64,000 nt of DNA from Metapseudomonas resinovorans DSM 21078 (GCF_000423545.1 NZ_AUIE01000015.1:109403-173402); one strand, 5' to 3'. Shown: positions 25,565-34,441, counted from the stretch's first letter. Numbers and translations are program-made. Notes: generated from the letters alone by a model not told the origin.

Positions 25565-27622
25565 TTACAGCTTCAGGTTAAGGGACAGGTAGACGGTTCG
25601 TCCCGGCGCGGGCGAGAACATGGGTTGGTCATCGCCGCCCCAGAAGAAGTTGTCGTACCAGACGTACTCGTACTCCCGGTCGGTGAGGTTCTTCACTTGG
25701 ACATCCACGCGAGCGGTGGGGGAGAGCGTGTACCTTACGTTGGCGTCCAGCAGCGCGTATCCGCCGTATTTGCCCTGCTGGTTCAGCTCGTCGATGTAGT
25801 AGTCGCCCTGGGCCCGGGCCTGGAGACCGACGCGCCAGTCGTGGTTGAGCTGGTAGTCCGTGCCGAGGTTGCTGATGTAGCGCGGCGTGGAGAACACCTC
25901 CTTGCCTGCCAGCGACGCACCGCTGGCGGTGTAGGCGCTGACCACTTTGGCTTCCTGGATGGCGTGGGAGGCCCAGACGGACCACTGGTCAGTGATGTTC
26001 GACGTGATTTGCAGGTCGATGCCGCGCCGACGGGTCTCGCCCAGGCCTACGGTGGTGCCGGTGCTGGGCATGTTCGCCACTTCGTCGGTGGCGTCCTGCT
26101 GCCACACGGCGATGCGCGCTTCGGTGCCATTCACCGGGCTGAACTTGATGCCCACTTCCTTGCCGGTGTTGATCGAGGGGTCGAAGCTGGCTTGCCCGGC
26201 GGTCATGTACGCCGGCGCGCTGGAGCCTGTGAGGATCTGGAAGGTTCGGCCCCAGTTGGCGTAGAGGTTGATGTTCGGTGTCAGGCTGTAGACCACGCTG
26301 AGTTTGGGTTGCTGGATCGAGCCGTAGTCCTGCAGGTCGGCTTCGGTGCCGTCGGGCAACTCGGTCTCGCCGTAGAAGCGATCGACACGGTAGGCCGGAA
26401 TGATCTTCAGCGACTCGATCGGCTGGATCACCGCCTGCACGTAGGCACCGAAGTTATCGAGGGTGTAGGCGTCGTCGTTCTGGACGCGTGCGGGAGTCGT
26501 GTCGAAGTTGGTCGGTACGCTGTAGTTGTAGCGGTAGCGGCGGTACTCGTTGTCCTGATGCTCGACGTTCAGGCCTCCTTCCAGGGTCAGCCAGTCGCGG
26601 GTCGCCCAGGTCATGCTGCTCAGCATACCGGTCTGTTGCTCATCCCACTGGCGGCGCTGGCGCGGTGCATTGCCGACCGGGTAGCTGGTGAAGGTCACCT
26701 TCCGGTCGTCTTCGTAGCTGTTGTAGTAGAGCTTGTTGCTCAGGCTCAGGTCGTCGCGCATCTGCCAGTCGAGGTGCACCGCCACCTGTTTCATGTCGCG
26801 GTCGTCACCGTCGTTGGCATTCTTCGGGTCGGAATCGGTGCGGCTGGCCTTGAGTTCTTCGCGGGTCAGGAAGCCCGGCTCTTCGGCCTGGTGGTGGTAG
26901 AGGCGAGTGACCAGGCCCAGTTTCAGCAGGCTGGCATCGTCGGTGTAGAACCATTTGCCGCTGAGGGAGTATTTGTTCGACTGGTCATGGTCCCGATAGC
27001 CGTCGGAGTCCTGCTTGGCGAGGAAGTAGTTCTGCGCGAAGTTCTCTGACTCGTGGCCCACTGCCAGTTGCACTTCCTGGGTGTTGAAGCTGCCGTAGGT
27101 CAGCCGGCTGTCCGTGTAGTTGCCGCCCTGGCGGGTCACGAAGTTGATGTTGCCGCCGATGTTGTGCAGGCCGTAGCGAGGATCGTTGGTGCCGCGCACC
27201 ACCTCGATGTAGTCGATGTCGAGCGGGAACACCATATCAATGAAGCGCTGGTTGCCGCTGTTGACGTTACTCGGCACGCCGTCGATCAGCGTCTTGATGC
27301 CGTTGATGTAACCCTCGCCATTGAAGGCGCGGAAGGTGGCCTTGCCGGATTCGGCGCCCTGGCGGGTTTCCGTGAGCTGGATGCCGGGCATCTGGCCCAG
27401 CAGCTCCCAGCTGTTCATCACGTTCTTGTCTTCCACCTTGTCGCTGCCGAGGACATCGACCGAGGTCAGCACGCTGCTGCCGCCTGCTTGCAGCGATTGG
27501 CCAGCGCTACCGTCCACATGGATCTCACCGAGGGTGATGGTGGATTCGCCACTCTGCGCAGCTTGGCTGACCGCGCTGGCAAGCGCCGCCAATACCGCCA
27601 GGGGAACGAGTTCGTGCTTCAT
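25565..27622 (-). CDS. TonB-dependent outer-membrane receptor
   Basis: A 685-residue protein with a signal peptide (cleavage near VSQA before AQSGE), a plug domain (about residues 55-190: NSWELLGQMPGIQLTE, IDGVPSNVNSGNQRF, YIEVVRGTNDPRYGLHNIGGNINFVTRQ) and a beta barrel to residue 685. The C-terminal strand ends YLSLNLKL rather than the usual aromatic residue. A near-Zur palindrome lies 255 bases upstream in the divergent gap, so a metal such as zinc is a possible substrate, but nothing in the protein proves it. Confidence 0.88.
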   Translation of the reverse strand: MKHELVPLAVLAALASAVSQAAQSGESTITLGEIHVDGSAGQSLQAGGSSVLTSVDVLGSDKVEDKNVMNSWELLGQMPGIQLTETRQGAESGKATFRAFNGEGYINGIKTLIDGVPSNVNSGNQRFIDMVFPLDIDYIEVVRGTNDPRYGLHNIGGNINFVTRQGGNYTDSRLTYGSFNTQEVQLAVGHESENFAQNYFLAKQDSDGYRDHDQSNKYSLSGKWFYTDDASLLKLGLVTRLYHHQAEEPGFLTREELKASRTDSDPKNANDGDDRDMKQVAVHLDWQMRDDLSLSNKLYYNSYEDDRKVTFTSYPVGNAPRQRRQWDEQQTGMLSSMTWATRDWLTLEGGLNVEHQDNEYRRYRYNYSVPTNFDTTPARVQNDDAYTLDNFGAYVQAVIQPIESLKIIPAYRVDRFYGETELPDGTEADLQDYGSIQQPKLSVVYSLTPNINLYANWGRTFQILTGSSAPAYMTAGQASFDPSINTGKEVGIKFSPVNGTEARIAVWQQDATDEVANMPSTGTTVGLGETRRRGIDLQITSNITDQWSVWASHAIQEAKVVSAYTASGASLAGKEVFSTPRYISNLGTDYQLNHDWRVGLQARAQGDYYIDELNQQGKYGGYALLDANVRYTLSPTARVDVQVKNLTDREYEYVWYDNFFWGGDDQPMFSPAPGRTVYLSLNLKL

Positions 27623-27876
27623 CGTGTTTCCTTGAAGGTTTGTCAGGGTGATCTGGGGAGTTCTGCAAAGCGGCTGGAGCGGACTGGATTGCCTAGGCGG
27701 AGCCGTCGAGGCCGGCTGGTGCAGTAGTTACGCGCCGGCCCACGTCGAACATCGGGGGATGAAGTGATTGGCCTGGTTTCATGGGGTGCTGACGGAAGCA
27801 ATCTTTCTGGAGATGGCGACCGCCGCCCCGGGCTCGTTTGTATGCCCATGACACTGGTGGTCGGGAGATATAGTAC

Positions 27877-27889
27877 GTAATAATATTAC
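27877..27889. promoter_or_regulatory. GTAATA-A-TATTAC palindrome, Zur-like candidate
   Basis: A perfect 13-bp palindrome 26 bases before the DUF1624 start and 255 bases before the TonB-receptor start. It differs from the Zur core GTTATA-N-TATAAC at two symmetrical positions. It lies in an A+T-rich spot within a GC-rich gap, as expected for a promoter. Confidence 0.4.
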
Positions 27890-27914
27890 ATAAATCTTGT
27901 GGCAGTTGATTCAG

Positions 27915-29063
27915 ATGACAGCGATACCTTCCTCCCGGCTCCACTCCATCGATGCCCTTCGTGGGCTGGTGATCCTCTTCATGCTTCTCGACCACGTCCG
28001 CGAGACGTTCTACCTGCACATGCAGGTGAGCGACCCGATGGACGTGAGCCAGACCGAACCCGCGCTGTTTTTCAGCCGCACCCTGGCGCACCTGTGCGCA
28101 CCGATCTTTGTCTTCCTCACCGGCCTGTCGGCATTCCTCTATGGGGAAAAGCACGAGGGCCGGACAGCAGTCTCACGCTTTCTGTTCAAGCGAGGCCTGT
28201 TTCTGGTGGCGCTGGAAATCACCCTGGTGAACTTCGCCTGGACCTTCCAGTTGCCGCCCAGCGTCATCTATCTGCAAGTGATCTGGGCCATCGGTCTGAG
28301 CATGCTGGCGCTCTCGATACTGGTCTGGCTGCCACGCGCTGTGCTGGCCGCCCTCGGGCTGTTGCTGGTGGCGGGGCACAACCTGCTTGATGGTGTGCAC
28401 GTCATGCCGGGCGACTGGGCGTATATCCCCTGGTCGATACTGCATGACCGCGGCTGGATCGAGGTCGGTGATTCGCTGCGCCTGCGCACTTCCTACCCGT
28501 TGCTGCCGTGGATCGGTGTGATCGCTCTGGGCTATGCCGCAGGGCCCTGGTTCGGTCGTACCACGGACTCCGCGCAGCGTCGGCGCAACCTGCTGCTCTG
28601 CGCCGCCACCGCGCTGGGCACTTTCGTGGTACTGCGGCTGTGCAATAGCTACGGCGACAAGCCCTGGACCAGCGGCGAGACGGCACTGCAGACGCTGATG
28701 AGCTTCTTGAACATCACCAAATACCCGCCGTCGCTGCTGTTCCTCGCCCTGACACTGGGCATCGGACTCTTGCTGCTGGTGTTTTTCGAGCGTCGCGGGC
28801 AGGTCAACCTGGCACGCCTGCTGGCGGTGTTCGGCGCGGCACCGATGTTCTTCTACCTGCTGCACCTGTATGTTTTGAAGCTGCTGTACCTGTCCAGCAT
28901 GGCGATCTGGGGGCCGAACCACGGGCAGTATTTCGGCTTCGACTCAGTGCTGCCGGTGTGGCTGTGCTCGCTGCTGTTGGTCGTCGCGCTCTACCTGCCC
29001 GTTCGCTGGTTCGCCCGGCTCAAGGCGCGTCGCCGTGACATTGCCTGGCTGAAATACTTCTGA
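27915..29063 (+). CDS. DUF1624 (heparan-alpha-glucosaminide acetyltransferase-like) membrane protein
   Basis: A 382-residue protein with about ten hydrophobic segments. The N-terminal RLHSIDALRGLVILFMLLDHVRETF and LCAPIFVFLTGLSAFLYG are hallmarks of this acyltransferase-like family, including the conserved aspartate-arginine and histidine. ATG 27915 is preferred to an in-frame TTG at 27897. It is divergent from the TonB receptor and shares a gap with a Zur-like palindrome. The acceptor and donor of any acyl transfer are unknown. Confidence 0.8.
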   Translation: MTAIPSSRLHSIDALRGLVILFMLLDHVRETFYLHMQVSDPMDVSQTEPALFFSRTLAHLCAPIFVFLTGLSAFLYGEKHEGRTAVSRFLFKRGLFLVALEITLVNFAWTFQLPPSVIYLQVIWAIGLSMLALSILVWLPRAVLAALGLLLVAGHNLLDGVHVMPGDWAYIPWSILHDRGWIEVGDSLRLRTSYPLLPWIGVIALGYAAGPWFGRTTDSAQRRRNLLLCAATALGTFVVLRLCNSYGDKPWTSGETALQTLMSFLNITKYPPSLLFLALTLGIGLLLLVFFERRGQVNLARLLAVFGAAPMFFYLLHLYVLKLLYLSSMAIWGPNHGQYFGFDSVLPVWLCSLLLVVALYLPVRWFARLKARRRDIAWLKYF

Positions 29064-29188
29064 GCCTGAAGTGTTCGACCGGCGAATGCATCGTCGCGGC
29101 GGCCGCAACAGCAGTGCGCGTAACTCTGCCTAACGAGCGATGAGCGCAAAACACTCAAGCAGATTGTTGAGCGGTGGAGGTAATCGCC

Positions 29189-29330
29189 ATGAGCAAATTC
29201 TTTGACGGCTTGCTGGAAAGTGTGTCCAGCAGATGGACGAAATTCACCGTGGGGAACGAAAGCCTTGCGATCCTGAGCACGTCATCCAGGCGAGCCTGTG
29301 GCTGGCAGATTTCGACACTTTATCGACACC
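29189..29330 (+). pseudogene. Remnant of a small antitoxin-type gene (N terminus, frameshifted)
   Basis: GGAGG precedes ATG 29189, which reads MSKFFDGLLESV and then leaves the conserved path. From about 29227 the next frame continues as QQMDEIHRGERKPCDPEHVIQ. Joined, this resembles the N terminus of the XRE-type antitoxins of HigA/NadS type (FNxLLESVxQMxEIxRGExxPSRE). The helix-turn-helix that should follow is absent. I see this as a single-base frameshift plus truncation. The rest of the 322-base gap (29064-29385) holds only the tRNA terminator. Confidence 0.45.
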
Positions 29331-29347
29331 ACCAGCGCCCAGAAACG

Positions 29348-29370
29348 AAAAAACCCCAAAAATCAGGGGC
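29348..29370 (-). terminator. Terminator of the tRNA-Gly gene
   Basis: On the minus strand CCCC-TGATTTTT-GGGG is followed by six T. The stem is short but the position, 16 bases beyond the tRNA 3' end, is right. Confidence 0.55.
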
Positions 29371-29385
29371 TTAGTCAGGGGATTT

Positions 29386-29459
29386 TGGAGCGGGCGAAGG
29401 GAATCGAACCCTCGTCATGAGCTTGGGAAGCTCAGGTAATGCCATTATACGACGCCCGC
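29386..29459 (-). tRNA. tRNA-Gly (anticodon CCC)
   Basis: The minus strand gives a 74-base tRNA beginning GCGGGCGTCGTATAATGG and ending GCCCGCTCCA with the CCA encoded. The acceptor stem GCGGGCG/CGCCCGC pairs fully. The anticodon loop is TTCCCAA within a TGAGC/GCTCA stem, giving CCC. The T arm is GAGGG-TTCGATT-CCCTT. It stands alone upstream of phaG. Confidence 0.95.
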
Positions 29460-29557
29460 GAAGGGTGCTCTTTTTACCAGAAGAGGCGGGCGAGGTGAAG
29501 CCCGGGGCAGTCACAAGTTACTGAAAGATACTTGCACCTGCCCGGGCGGCCGCGCGT

Positions 29558-30439
29558 TCAAACGGCAACTGCCTGGTAGTCGGCGACCTGCGGGCGAGCC
29601 ATGCCCTTGGTGGCCGGAGTCTTGAGGAAGCCCAGCATGGCTTGCTGGGTCTGCAGCCAGGCGGCCTTGGTTTCGACGTCGACGAAGTGTCCGGCGTTGT
29701 CGATGACTTCGAACTGGCAATCACGCACGTGCTTGGCGAAGTGGCGGGCGTCCTCGGCCGAGGTGTATTCGTCGCGGTCGCCGTTGATGAACAGCAGCGG
29801 GATGTCGACGTTGGCCAGGCAATCCACGTAGCAGCGCGAATCCATGTTCAGGACCTGGCACACGTGGTGGTGCATCTGCAGGTATTCGTGATCGTCGAGG
29901 CTGCTGCAGTGCTTGTGGTTGAAGCGCTGGTACAGGCTCGGCAGGTATTTGCCGATGGTGTTGTTCACCAGATGGCCGACGTTGTCGCGGTCGATGGCGG
30001 AGAGGTAGTCCATGCCGCGGGTGAGGTAGTCCATCATCGGTGCGTTGAGGATGGGCGAGAAGGAGGTGACGACGGCCTTCTTGATTCGCGCCGGGCATTG
30101 GGCCAGGGCGAGCAGGGCGGAGACGCTGCCCCAGGAGAAGGACATCAGGTAGTCCACCCGGAAGTGCTCGATCAGGTGAAGGAGAATGTCGGCCTCGGTC
30201 TCCTTGCCGATGAAGCGGGTGTTGTCGTTATGCGGCTTGGACTGGCCGGCATAGGGCTCGTCGAAGAGCACCACGTTGAAGTGCGGTTGCAGGTATTTCA
30301 CTGTCTGCGCAAACGAGGCGGTCGTCGACAAGGAGCCGTTGACCAGGATGATGGTCTCCTTGGCTTCTGGGTTGCCGTAGAACTCCGTGTGAACCTTGTA
30401 CTGGCTGTGAATCTCGACGATGGCAGTTTCCGGCCTCAT
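29558..30439 (-). CDS. phaG: PhaG, (R)-3-hydroxyacyl-ACP:CoA transacylase / thioesterase
   Basis: A 293-residue alpha/beta-fold protein matching PhaG along its length: MRPETAIVEIHSQYKVHTEFY at the N terminus, ILVNGSLSTTASFAQTVKYL, FNVVLFDEPYAGQSKPHN, the SFSWGS elbow with serine 102, FINGDRDEYTSAEDARHFAKHV and DNAGHFVDVETKAAW. PhaG links fatty-acid synthesis to medium-chain polyhydroxyalkanoate (and, in its relative RhlA, to rhamnolipid) precursors. The start at 30439 has GGAGGAAAC in front; the open frame reaches 30535. It is monocistronic. A medium-chain-type acyl-CoA synthetase that could supply the CoA step lies at 36685. Confidence 0.88.
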   Translation of the reverse strand: MRPETAIVEIHSQYKVHTEFYGNPEAKETIILVNGSLSTTASFAQTVKYLQPHFNVVLFDEPYAGQSKPHNDNTRFIGKETEADILLHLIEHFRVDYLMSFSWGSVSALLALAQCPARIKKAVVTSFSPILNAPMMDYLTRGMDYLSAIDRDNVGHLVNNTIGKYLPSLYQRFNHKHCSSLDDHEYLQMHHHVCQVLNMDSRCYVDCLANVDIPLLFINGDRDEYTSAEDARHFAKHVRDCQFEVIDNAGHFVDVETKAAWLQTQQAMLGFLKTPATKGMARPQVADYQAVAV

Positions 30440-30837
30440 GTCGTTTCCTCCTGGCGCAGATGGGTCGTGCGAGCCCTCTAAACGGCTTGGCTCGCGCTTA
30501 AGTCTTGGCAGTAGGAAAGCGCCTTTCGATGACAATCGGATGTCAGGCGTAGATTTTTAAAATTCTTTATTTATCAAGCGGATAGGTCGAAAAAAGACGG
30601 CGGGCTCCAGCGCTTTGAAGGGCGCCAGAGGGGTCTTCTAACCAGGCAGGGAACCTACGAGTGCAGAGCACAAGGGACCGCAGGGAACGCTTAGATGGTC
30701 GGTGTGACTCTTTGGTCACGCTTCGACCTTGTGTCCGATTTAAGCAGGGCATCATGTCACTCGCAAGCTCATTGAAAGGAAAAATTCTTGCAGTTCGTCG
30801 GGTTATTCGATCCCGATGTGACTCGGAGATGATCTAG
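30440..30837. other. 398-base gap upstream of phaG
   Basis: The region contains the phaG promoter region and is A+T rich around 30545-30575. No gene, repeat or hairpin that I can support. It also contains the end region of rsuA (stop at 30838). Confidence 0.5.
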
Positions 30838-31530
30838 CTAAAAGCAGGCCACTTCTGCATCGGTGAGTGACCGGTAGTCGCCTGGCTGCATCTGAGGGTC
30901 CAGTTTCAGCGGCCCGATGCTTTCGCGGTGCAGGCGCACGACGCGGTTCTGGAAGTGCCCGAACATGCGCTTGACCTGGTGGTAGCGGCCCTCGTGGAGG
31001 GTCAGGCGGGCGGCGCGGGTGTCGAGGATGTCCAGCTGGGCGGGGAGGGTTGTCAGGTCCTCGAAGGCGAAATAGAGCCCTCGGGCGAAGGTATCGATGT
31101 ATTCGGCGCCGATGGGCTGCTCGGTTTCCACGTAGTAGACCTTGGGCTGCTTGCTGCCGGGCAGCGTGAGGCGGCGCGACCAGTGCCCGTCGTTGGTGAT
31201 CAGCAGCAGGCCGGTGGTGGTGAGGTCCAGGCGTCCACCCAGGTGCAGCTCGTGCTTGTCAGGCTCGTCGAGCAGGTCGAGCACGGTGGGATGCTCCGGG
31301 TGCTCGGTGGCGCTGACGTGGCCGGAAGGCTTGTAGAGCATGAAGTAGCGCGCTGGCTTGCCGGCCTGGAGCAGCCGCTCGTCCAGCTCGATTCGGTTGA
31401 ACTCGCGGACCTCGAAGCGGCCATCGGCGACCGCCTGTCCATCCACCCTTACCCGACCAGCGGCTAGCAGGAGGCGCGCGTCGAGGCGGTTGAATTCAGA
31501 AAGATTGCTCAAAAATCGATCAAGGCGCAT
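30838..31530 (-). CDS. rsuA: RsuA, 16S rRNA pseudouridine(516) synthase
   Basis: A 230-residue protein with an S4-like RNA-binding N terminus (MRLDRFLSNLSEFNRLDARLLLAAGRVRVDG) and the RsuA/RluA-type catalytic domain, where GGRLDLTTTGLLLITNDG contains the catalytic aspartate and EGRYHQVKRMFGHFQNRVVRLHR is the second conserved block. ATG 31530 is chosen over TTG 31566 because it begins the S4 domain and overlaps the stop of the upstream CWC gene by one base (TGATG), a translational-coupling layout. Confidence 0.9.
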   Translation of the reverse strand: MRLDRFLSNLSEFNRLDARLLLAAGRVRVDGQAVADGRFEVREFNRIELDERLLQAGKPARYFMLYKPSGHVSATEHPEHPTVLDLLDEPDKHELHLGGRLDLTTTGLLLITNDGHWSRRLTLPGSKQPKVYYVETEQPIGAEYIDTFARGLYFAFEDLTTLPAQLDILDTRAARLTLHEGRYHQVKRMFGHFQNRVVRLHRESIGPLKLDPQMQPGDYRSLTDAEVACF

Positions 31531-31742
31531 CAGCTTGGTGCATCGGGTGGCAGCGACTGTGCGCAATGGGGGCAGAGGCAGGCGCGGTCAATGTCCTGCG
31601 GCGGGATGCGCTCGAGCGCGACGGGGTCGATCTTTGCCGTGAAGCACCAGCAGTCCTGACCCGCACGCGCAGGATCGGCCTGGGTGCACTGATTGCTCTG
31701 GCCGCAGAGTGGGCAGCGGGTCGGGTCGGACGGGGCGCTCAT
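31530..31742 (-). CDS. Cysteine-rich CWC-family protein
   Basis: A 70-residue protein with four cysteine pairs or triplets: CPLCG, CTQ, CWCF and CLCPHC, spaced as in the CWC family, probably one or two zinc sites. It overlaps rsuA by one base and is commonly found beside this gene in Pseudomonas. Function unknown, perhaps in ribosome maturation by association. Confidence 0.8.
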   Translation of the reverse strand: MSAPSDPTRCPLCGQSNQCTQADPARAGQDCWCFTAKIDPVALERIPPQDIDRACLCPHCAQSLPPDAPS

Positions 31743-32005
31743 GAAGGGAGTTCACGGTGGAAAGGGCGCAAGGGTGCAGCCTTGCGCGCTGGGCTGCAAG
31801 TGCATGCCGATGGGTGCCGTTTCCCGATGATCGCGCGGTGGCGGACGTTGCCGTCTGGCTCGGATGGCCTAGGCTCGAATAAGCAAGGTAAAGATGTCTG
31901 AAAACGACATGGCCGGATTCACAAATGTCTGAAGGCCTTTGAGAAGCTGACGCATAATCGCGGTCTATCGATTCTGTCGCCCACTATTTAGAGCAGAGCT
32001 GCCTC

Positions 32006-32728
32006 GTGTCCACCAACATTAGTGTCGTCAATAAAGCCAAGGCCTGGTCCGCTCACGGTGTCACGGCCACCGGTGTCGTGCTGGCCCTGATGGCCATCCT
32101 TGCCCTGTTCGACAACCAGCCCCGTGACTGCCTGCTGTGGCTGGGGGCTGCGTTGCTGGTAGACGGCCTCGATGGCACCCTCGCCCGACGCGTGCAGACC
32201 AGCACCATGCTGCCGAACTTCGACGGTTCGACCCTGGACCTGGTGATCGACTACCTCACCTATGTGTTCATCCCCGCGATCTTCATCTACCGCTACATCG
32301 ACCTGCCCGAGCATACGGCGCTGGTGGCGGTGAGCCTGATCCTGGTGTCGTCGCTGTTCTGCTTCTGCAACCTGAACATGAAGAGCAGCGACAACTATTT
32401 CGTCGGCTTCCCCGCAGCCTGGAACGTGGTGGCGCTGTACATCTGGATCATCGATCCGCTGCCCGTGGTCAGCCTGTTGCTGATCTGCTTCCTTGCGGCC
32501 CTGACGCTGACCAAATTGAAGTTCCTGCACCCGTTCCGCGTGCGCAAGCTGATGCCGCTGAACATCGTGGTCACCTTCGTGTGGATGATCAGCAGCATGT
32601 TCCTGATCCTTCAGCATCCCTTCTATAAGTCGCTGGTGCTGGGCATCTGGTGGCTGTCCTCGGCCTACTTCGTGGGCATCTGCCTGTGGCGCAGCCTGCT
32701 GGACTGGACCCACAAGCTGAAGGCTTGA
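32006..32728 (+). CDS. pcs: Phosphatidylcholine synthase
   Basis: A 240-residue membrane protein starting at GTG 32006, with the CDP-alcohol phosphotransferase signature DGLDGTLARR, then FDGSTLDLVIDYLTY, and about seven or eight hydrophobic segments. Length and motif match bacterial Pcs, which makes phosphatidylcholine from CDP-diacylglycerol and choline in one step. Choline would have to be imported; the BCCT transporter at 10637 is one possible source. No operon partner. Confidence 0.88.
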   Translation: MSTNISVVNKAKAWSAHGVTATGVVLALMAILALFDNQPRDCLLWLGAALLVDGLDGTLARRVQTSTMLPNFDGSTLDLVIDYLTYVFIPAIFIYRYIDLPEHTALVAVSLILVSSLFCFCNLNMKSSDNYFVGFPAAWNVVALYIWIIDPLPVVSLLLICFLAALTLTKLKFLHPFRVRKLMPLNIVVTFVWMISSMFLILQHPFYKSLVLGIWWLSSAYFVGICLWRSLLDWTHKLKA

Positions 32729-32780
32729 TCGCTGGTCCTTGTGGGCGAATTCGTTCGTGGTCGCCCCGTGCCGATTTCCT

Positions 32781-32808
32781 TGTAAGGGCGAATGAATTCG
32801 CCCTTACA
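32781..32808. repeat. Near-perfect palindrome TGTAAGGGCGAAT/ATTCGCCCTTACA
   Basis: Arms of 13 bases at 32781-32793 and 32796-32808 with a two-base centre, just after pcs. A variant of the same unit is at 43486-43507. It is an extragenic repeat and could serve as a transcript end for pcs. Confidence 0.7.
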
Positions 32809-32931
32809 GTCGCAGCCTTCCCTCGGTCGTTTCAGCGGATTGGCCACCCCGTGATCACGCCCGTTGGCCGTAGGTCGCAAGCCCCGCCGGCATTGGTTTT
32901 GAGGTATCCCTTCCCCCACGAGGATGCCTTG

Positions 32932-32979
32932 ATGACTCCACGCCTGGACTATTGCGCAGCCTCTCCCGATAGCCCTTCG
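32932..32979 (+). pseudogene. Possible 5' fragment of an AhpD/carboxymuconolactone-decarboxylase gene
   Basis: ATG 32932 has AGGA 9 bases before it and reads MTPRLDYCAASPDSP, like the first residues of AhpD-like proteins in Pseudomonas. The frame stays open to 33204, but the remainder has no family character and runs into an extragenic repeat. I read it as a truncated beginning of a lost gene; the match is short. Confidence 0.3.
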
Positions 32980-33094
32980 GGGTCGGTGTTCGCCTACGTG
33001 ACCGAGGGCGAGGTGATCTCTCAGCTCAAGGGGCAGGCGCCCAAGCGCTACAAAGCCGGGCGTATCTGGCGATTCGGGGAAATGCCCAACACCG

Positions 33095-33140
33095 ATCCCG
33101 GACTCCATCCGGGCTACGCGCTGCCTCGCCCGGATCGGGC
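33095..33140. repeat. REP-like repeat, ATCCGGGCTAC type
   Basis: ATCCGGGCTAC at 33107-33117 is identical to the right arm of the repeat at 570-632, with partial inverted arms on both sides. It completes the gap between pcs and the OprD porin gene; apart from the two repeats and the possible fragment at 32932, this 450-base gap (32729-33178) shows nothing. Confidence 0.55.
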
Positions 33141-33178
33141 GTCGCTGGGTATCTCCCCAATTCGGAGCTGGGCCCGTG

Positions 33179-34441
33179 CTACCAAAGCGGCAGCGTGTAG
33201 CTGAGGATCAGGCGGTTCTCGTCGAGGTCGCTGCCGAAGTTGGTGGAGCGCACGGTCGCGTTGCGCCACTTCAGCCCGAGGTTCTTCAGCGGCCCGCTCT
33301 GCACCACGTAGGCGATGTCGGTGTCGCGCTCCCATTCCTTGCCCTTTTCGCGGCCGGCACCTAGCTCGACGTCGTCGCCCGAGAGGTAGCGGGTCATGAA
33401 GGTCAGGCCGGGAATTCCGACGGCGGCGAAGTTGTAGTCGTAGCGCGCTTGCCAGGAGCGCTCTTCGCGGTTGGCGAAGTCGCTGATCTGCACGAAGTTC
33501 ACCAGGTAAGCGTCGCTGCCGTTGACGTAGGCGAAGCCGGTGTCGCCACTCATGCTCTGGTAGCCGAGGCCAAAGGCGTGGCCGCCGAGGGCGTAGGTGA
33601 ACATGGCGCCGAAGGCCTTGTTGTCGACGTTGCTGGAGCCTTCGTCGGTGGAGCGGGCGAAGCGCAGGTCGCTCTTCAGTGTCTGGCCTTCGCCCAGCGG
33701 CAGCAGGTGGTTCAGCGTCAGCATGTGTTGGCGGTAGAAGTCTTCCAGGCGGCCGAAGCCATAGCCGGTGCTGAGGGTGTCGTTCCACTTGTAGCTGAGG
33801 TTGGCGAAGTCGAAGGCGTCGCTGGTGGCCTGGCGGGCGCGGACGTTCTTCACCCCGACGGTGGTGATGCTCATGTCCTCGTAGTCGGAGGAGTCGCGCT
33901 GGTTGACCTGGCGCAGGTGTCCGGCATCGAAGGTCAGACCGTCGATCTCCAGGGAGTTGAGCTGGCCGCCTTCGAAGGTCTGCGGCAACAGACGCGAGTC
34001 GTTGGCGAGCAGCACGGGGACTTTGGGCATCAGCGTGCCGAGCTTGAGGGTGCTTTTCGAGGCGCGCAGCTTGGCGGTCAGGCCCAGTTCGCCGTATTCG
34101 TCCTGGGCGCGCTTGGGCGCTTCGCGGTCGCGCTTGAGCAGGCCGGAACCGGCACGGTCGGGGCTGGAGTCCAGCTTTACGCCGAGCAGGCCGATGGCGT
34201 CCAGGCCGACGCCAATCTGGCCTCCGGTGAAGCCCGATTCATAACGCAGCAGGAAGCCCTGGGCCCATTCCTCGGCCTTGGCCTGGGGCGCGGCGTGTTG
34301 GCGGAAGTCGCGGTTGAAGTAGAAGTTGCGCAGTTCCAGGCTGGCCTTGCCGTCCTTGACGAAGTCCGCCAGGGCGGGCGCGGACATGCCGAGGGCGCCG
34401 CCGGCCAGCAACAGGCCGGTGGTGAGGGTGTTGCGATGCAT
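33179..34441 (-). CDS. OprD-family outer-membrane porin
   Basis: A 420-residue protein with a signal peptide (GMSAPALA before DFVKDGKASLELRNFYFNRDFR), the characteristic OprD opening, and FLLRYESGFTGGQIGVGLDAIGLLGVKLDS, ending SYTLPLW with an aromatic last residue. OprD porins of Pseudomonas pass amino acids or small carboxylates. It follows the ActP genes by 149 bases on the same strand, with a terminator between, and may be the outer-membrane entry for the same carboxylate. Confidence 0.9.
   Translation of the reverse strand: MHRNTLTTGLLLAGGALGMSAPALADFVKDGKASLELRNFYFNRDFRQHAAPQAKAEEWAQGFLLRYESGFTGGQIGVGLDAIGLLGVKLDSSPDRAGSGLLKRDREAPKRAQDEYGELGLTAKLRASKSTLKLGTLMPKVPVLLANDSRLLPQTFEGGQLNSLEIDGLTFDAGHLRQVNQRDSSDYEDMSITTVGVKNVRARQATSDAFDFANLSYKWNDTLSTGYGFGRLEDFYRQHMLTLNHLLPLGEGQTLKSDLRFARSTDEGSSNVDNKAFGAMFTYALGGHAFGLGYQSMSGDTGFAYVNGSDAYLVNFVQISDFANREERSWQARYDYNFAAVGIPGLTFMTRYLSGDDVELGAGREKGKEWERDTDIAYVVQSGPLKNLGLKWRNATVRSTNFGSDLDENRLILSYTLPLW

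Noticed and set aside
25493..27049. 518-codon plus-strand open frame opposite the TonB receptor
   Set aside because: Antisense shadow; the minus-strand receptor has plug and barrel motifs.
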